NCBI RefSeq assembly: GCF_020080835.1
Contig: NC_058163.1
Coordinates: forward strand, 26,672,131-26,736,130
DNA length: 64,000 nt
Reading direction: 5' to 3'
Source: Cotesia glomerata
Lineage: Eukaryota; Arthropoda; Insecta; Hymenoptera; Braconidae
Within the stretch, counting starts at the first letter, position 1; every line of letters starts with the position of its first letter. The notes beneath the pieces were generated by a model that did not search any database, had not been told where the DNA came from, and saw nothing but the letters and a program-made list of their open reading frames with translations. Below are positions 62,296-64,000 of this stretch, piece by piece. A program made the position numbers and the translations under genes.

Positions 62296-62365
62296 AACGT
62301 AGATTGGCTGTGTGTTGAGAGCACGTGTCTTTACATAACGAGGGTCGAGTATTCGAGTTCATCAT
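62296..62365 (+). repeat. Second tRNA-like segment
   Basis: GATTGGCTGTGTGTTGAGAG looks like an A-box/D-arm and GGTCGAGTATTCGAGTTC like a damaged B box. A convincing cloverleaf cannot be drawn. Probably a SINE fragment. Confidence 0.3.
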
Positions 62366-62520
62366 TTGCCAGGATAATTAAAGTTTCCTTCTTTGCCAAC
62401 AAAGATGTAGTTCAAAAATTAACTAAAGAGGATGCTAATGTCATCCGCATTTTTATTTTAACTATTTTTCATCGGGAATCGTAAAATTATAAGTTTAAAC
62501 AAAATTTATTGTTGTTTAGC

Positions 62521-62797
62521 CTTACGGAAAAAAGAAAACTCGAAAAATTACAGTATATAATGCAACATGGCGGTTCGTGATGAAAACTGGAAAAATTACA
62601 GTTTTAAATGTAATTATTACAGATTTTGCAAGAATTACATTGTAGAATGTAATATTTACATTGAAAGCTCTGAATATTAAATTTAAAAAATGAATTTAGA
62701 AAAATGTTATTTCAAATTGTAATTTTTCTAGTTTTGATTACGACGGGACTGATTTTACATTTTATACTGTAATTTTTCGAGTTTTCTTTTTTCCGTG
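62521..62797. mobile_element. TIR element, ends ACGGAAAAAAGAAAACTCG
   Basis: TTACGGAAAAAAGAAAACTC plus GAAAAATTACAGTAT is mirrored at about 62763-62797. 277 bp. The ends are similar to those of 41909-42674. Confidence 0.75.
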
Positions 62798-64000
62798 CTG
62801 ATACGGTCATATATAACCAGATTGGGCAATATATTTTCAGATATAAAAATCAATCAAATCAGCAAATTTTTCCCCAAGACATTTTAATAACCAACCCAAA
62901 AAACCTCCTTGGCATTTTCCATTGTTACTCTTCCAACCCCTCACTTATCATCTCGTTTCTTATCGGGGGAAAAAATGTCAGTTTAATAGACGAGGCATAA
63001 AACCTGCAATAAATTCGTTATAAATTTTTTTCCAAGCAATGCAATAACCGTTAAGTCTAGAGTCTCGCCGTAAAAAATTTCTATTCTGTCCGTAAGACAG
63101 CTAAGCGTCACTCCTAGCTGTCGTAAAGCACTTGAGCGAGATAAAATTTAAGAAAGTTGATAGTCGCCCAGCAGAGCTTATAAACTAAAGGGACATAAGG
63201 GACGTCCAATGTCACGAGATAAAGATTAAAAGGTTAAGGGTTACGACTCCGGAGGTTCCGTCATAGATTTCGATGGTAAATATAAACGGGGCGAGGCTTT
63301 CACCCGCATAAACTTCGAGGTTCACCAGTACTGGATAGATAGATAGAGTGAGAGTATTCCTGTTTGCCGAATATCCTGAAACTGGAATAAGTAGGGTACG
63401 GTACAGGGTGTAGTAGCAACTAAGAGAGAACGAGCTACTGAATTTCGAGATAGGGCGTATGACCCGTTTTCTATCTCTATCATCATCGGGTCGCCAGTTG
63501 GCTCAGTTGGGTTTACCTCTGCTAGATTCTCTTCTCTCTACTCTCTACTTCAACCTTCCGCGTACTAGTATTGGGTGTGTGTATGTGAGAGTGTATATCG
63601 CGAGGACACACGAACACAACCCGAATGGATCCGAAACCGTTCCAGTATGGATGTGATTGCAGGGTGTGCAAGTTCTCTAGTATGTGAAAAAGAGAACACC
63701 CTATTGTATGTTATAGATATGATATCCATGTGTGTAGGAGGTTGTTTCGTAATGTATACATAGCCATTTGGCAAGTTCTCCACCCTAAAAGCTTGGACTG
63801 GTACTTATTCTGGGGAACACCCGGTGTTGAGCTGCCGAGCTAAACCGGAGACGAGCCCGACCACGACCAGACGACCTAGTGTAGCAGTTTGTGCTACACT
63901 AGCTCATGCCAATGTGTTCTCGAGTCTTTATTTCTTGTTAAAAGCTGATAAATAAAAGGATGAGAAAGTTTACTCGAAAATATGGAGATTGTAATTTAAG
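62798..64000. other. Right edge of the window, GC-richer, no gene assigned
   Basis: From about 63100 the composition approaches balance. Short open frames exist on both strands (for example 63459-63656) without recognisable domains. A perfect 11-bp hairpin lies at 63876-63902. It may be the 5' flank of a gene beyond the window. Confidence 0.35.

Overview
The window is AT-rich nuclear DNA from an insect. The gene set (PAT1, rapsyn, a gustatory receptor, an EB/EGF-like cysteine-rich secreted protein, an M1 aminopeptidase) and the repeat style fit Hymenoptera best, most likely a parasitoid wasp, but the species is inferred and not proven. Genes are split by canonical GT-AG introns, and all exon joins given here were worked out by hand from reading frame, splice signals and phase.

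Layout. 884-6015 (+): the mRNA-decay factor PAT1, four coding exons, with palindromic repeat arrays in two introns and a long AT-rich downstream stretch that may be 3' UTR. 10672-11332: 5'-truncated LINE with poly(A). 11402-12478: first of three copies of a composite foldback repeat. 12612-16431 (-): complete secreted M1 aminopeptidase-like gene, nine exons, 903 aa, in which every zinc ligand and the catalytic glutamate are replaced, so a pseudoenzyme. 16432-22503: gene-free, with several MITE-like inverted-repeat elements. 22504-49300 (-): rapsyn, ten coding exons spread over 27 kb, TPR repeats plus a C-terminal RING-H2. Nested in one rapsyn intron on the opposite strand, 28798-33961 (+): a 12-exon gene for an 828-aa secreted cysteine-rich protein whose nine large exons each encode one module and are all phase 1-1. 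49301-56760: gene-free, with TIR elements, possible LTR remnants, a third palindromic array and a hairpin that could be a microRNA precursor. 56761-58164 (-): gustatory receptor, four exons, 398 aa. 58165-64000: gene-free, with a nested TIR element, a tRNA-derived SINE and GC-richer DNA at the right end.

The genes do not form one pathway. PAT1 links deadenylated mRNA to decapping. Rapsyn clusters nicotinic receptors at synapses. The Gr is a chemoreceptor. The EB-module protein and the dead aminopeptidase are secreted proteins of unknown role. Most of the non-genic sequence is repeat: short palindromic or TIR elements, often inserted into one another. The strongest second-look items are the catalytically dead aminopeptidase, the nested exon-duplicated EB gene, the GC-donor/alternative-donor choice in rapsyn, and a GC-rich double-hairpin element whose two copies show compensatory changes in their stems.
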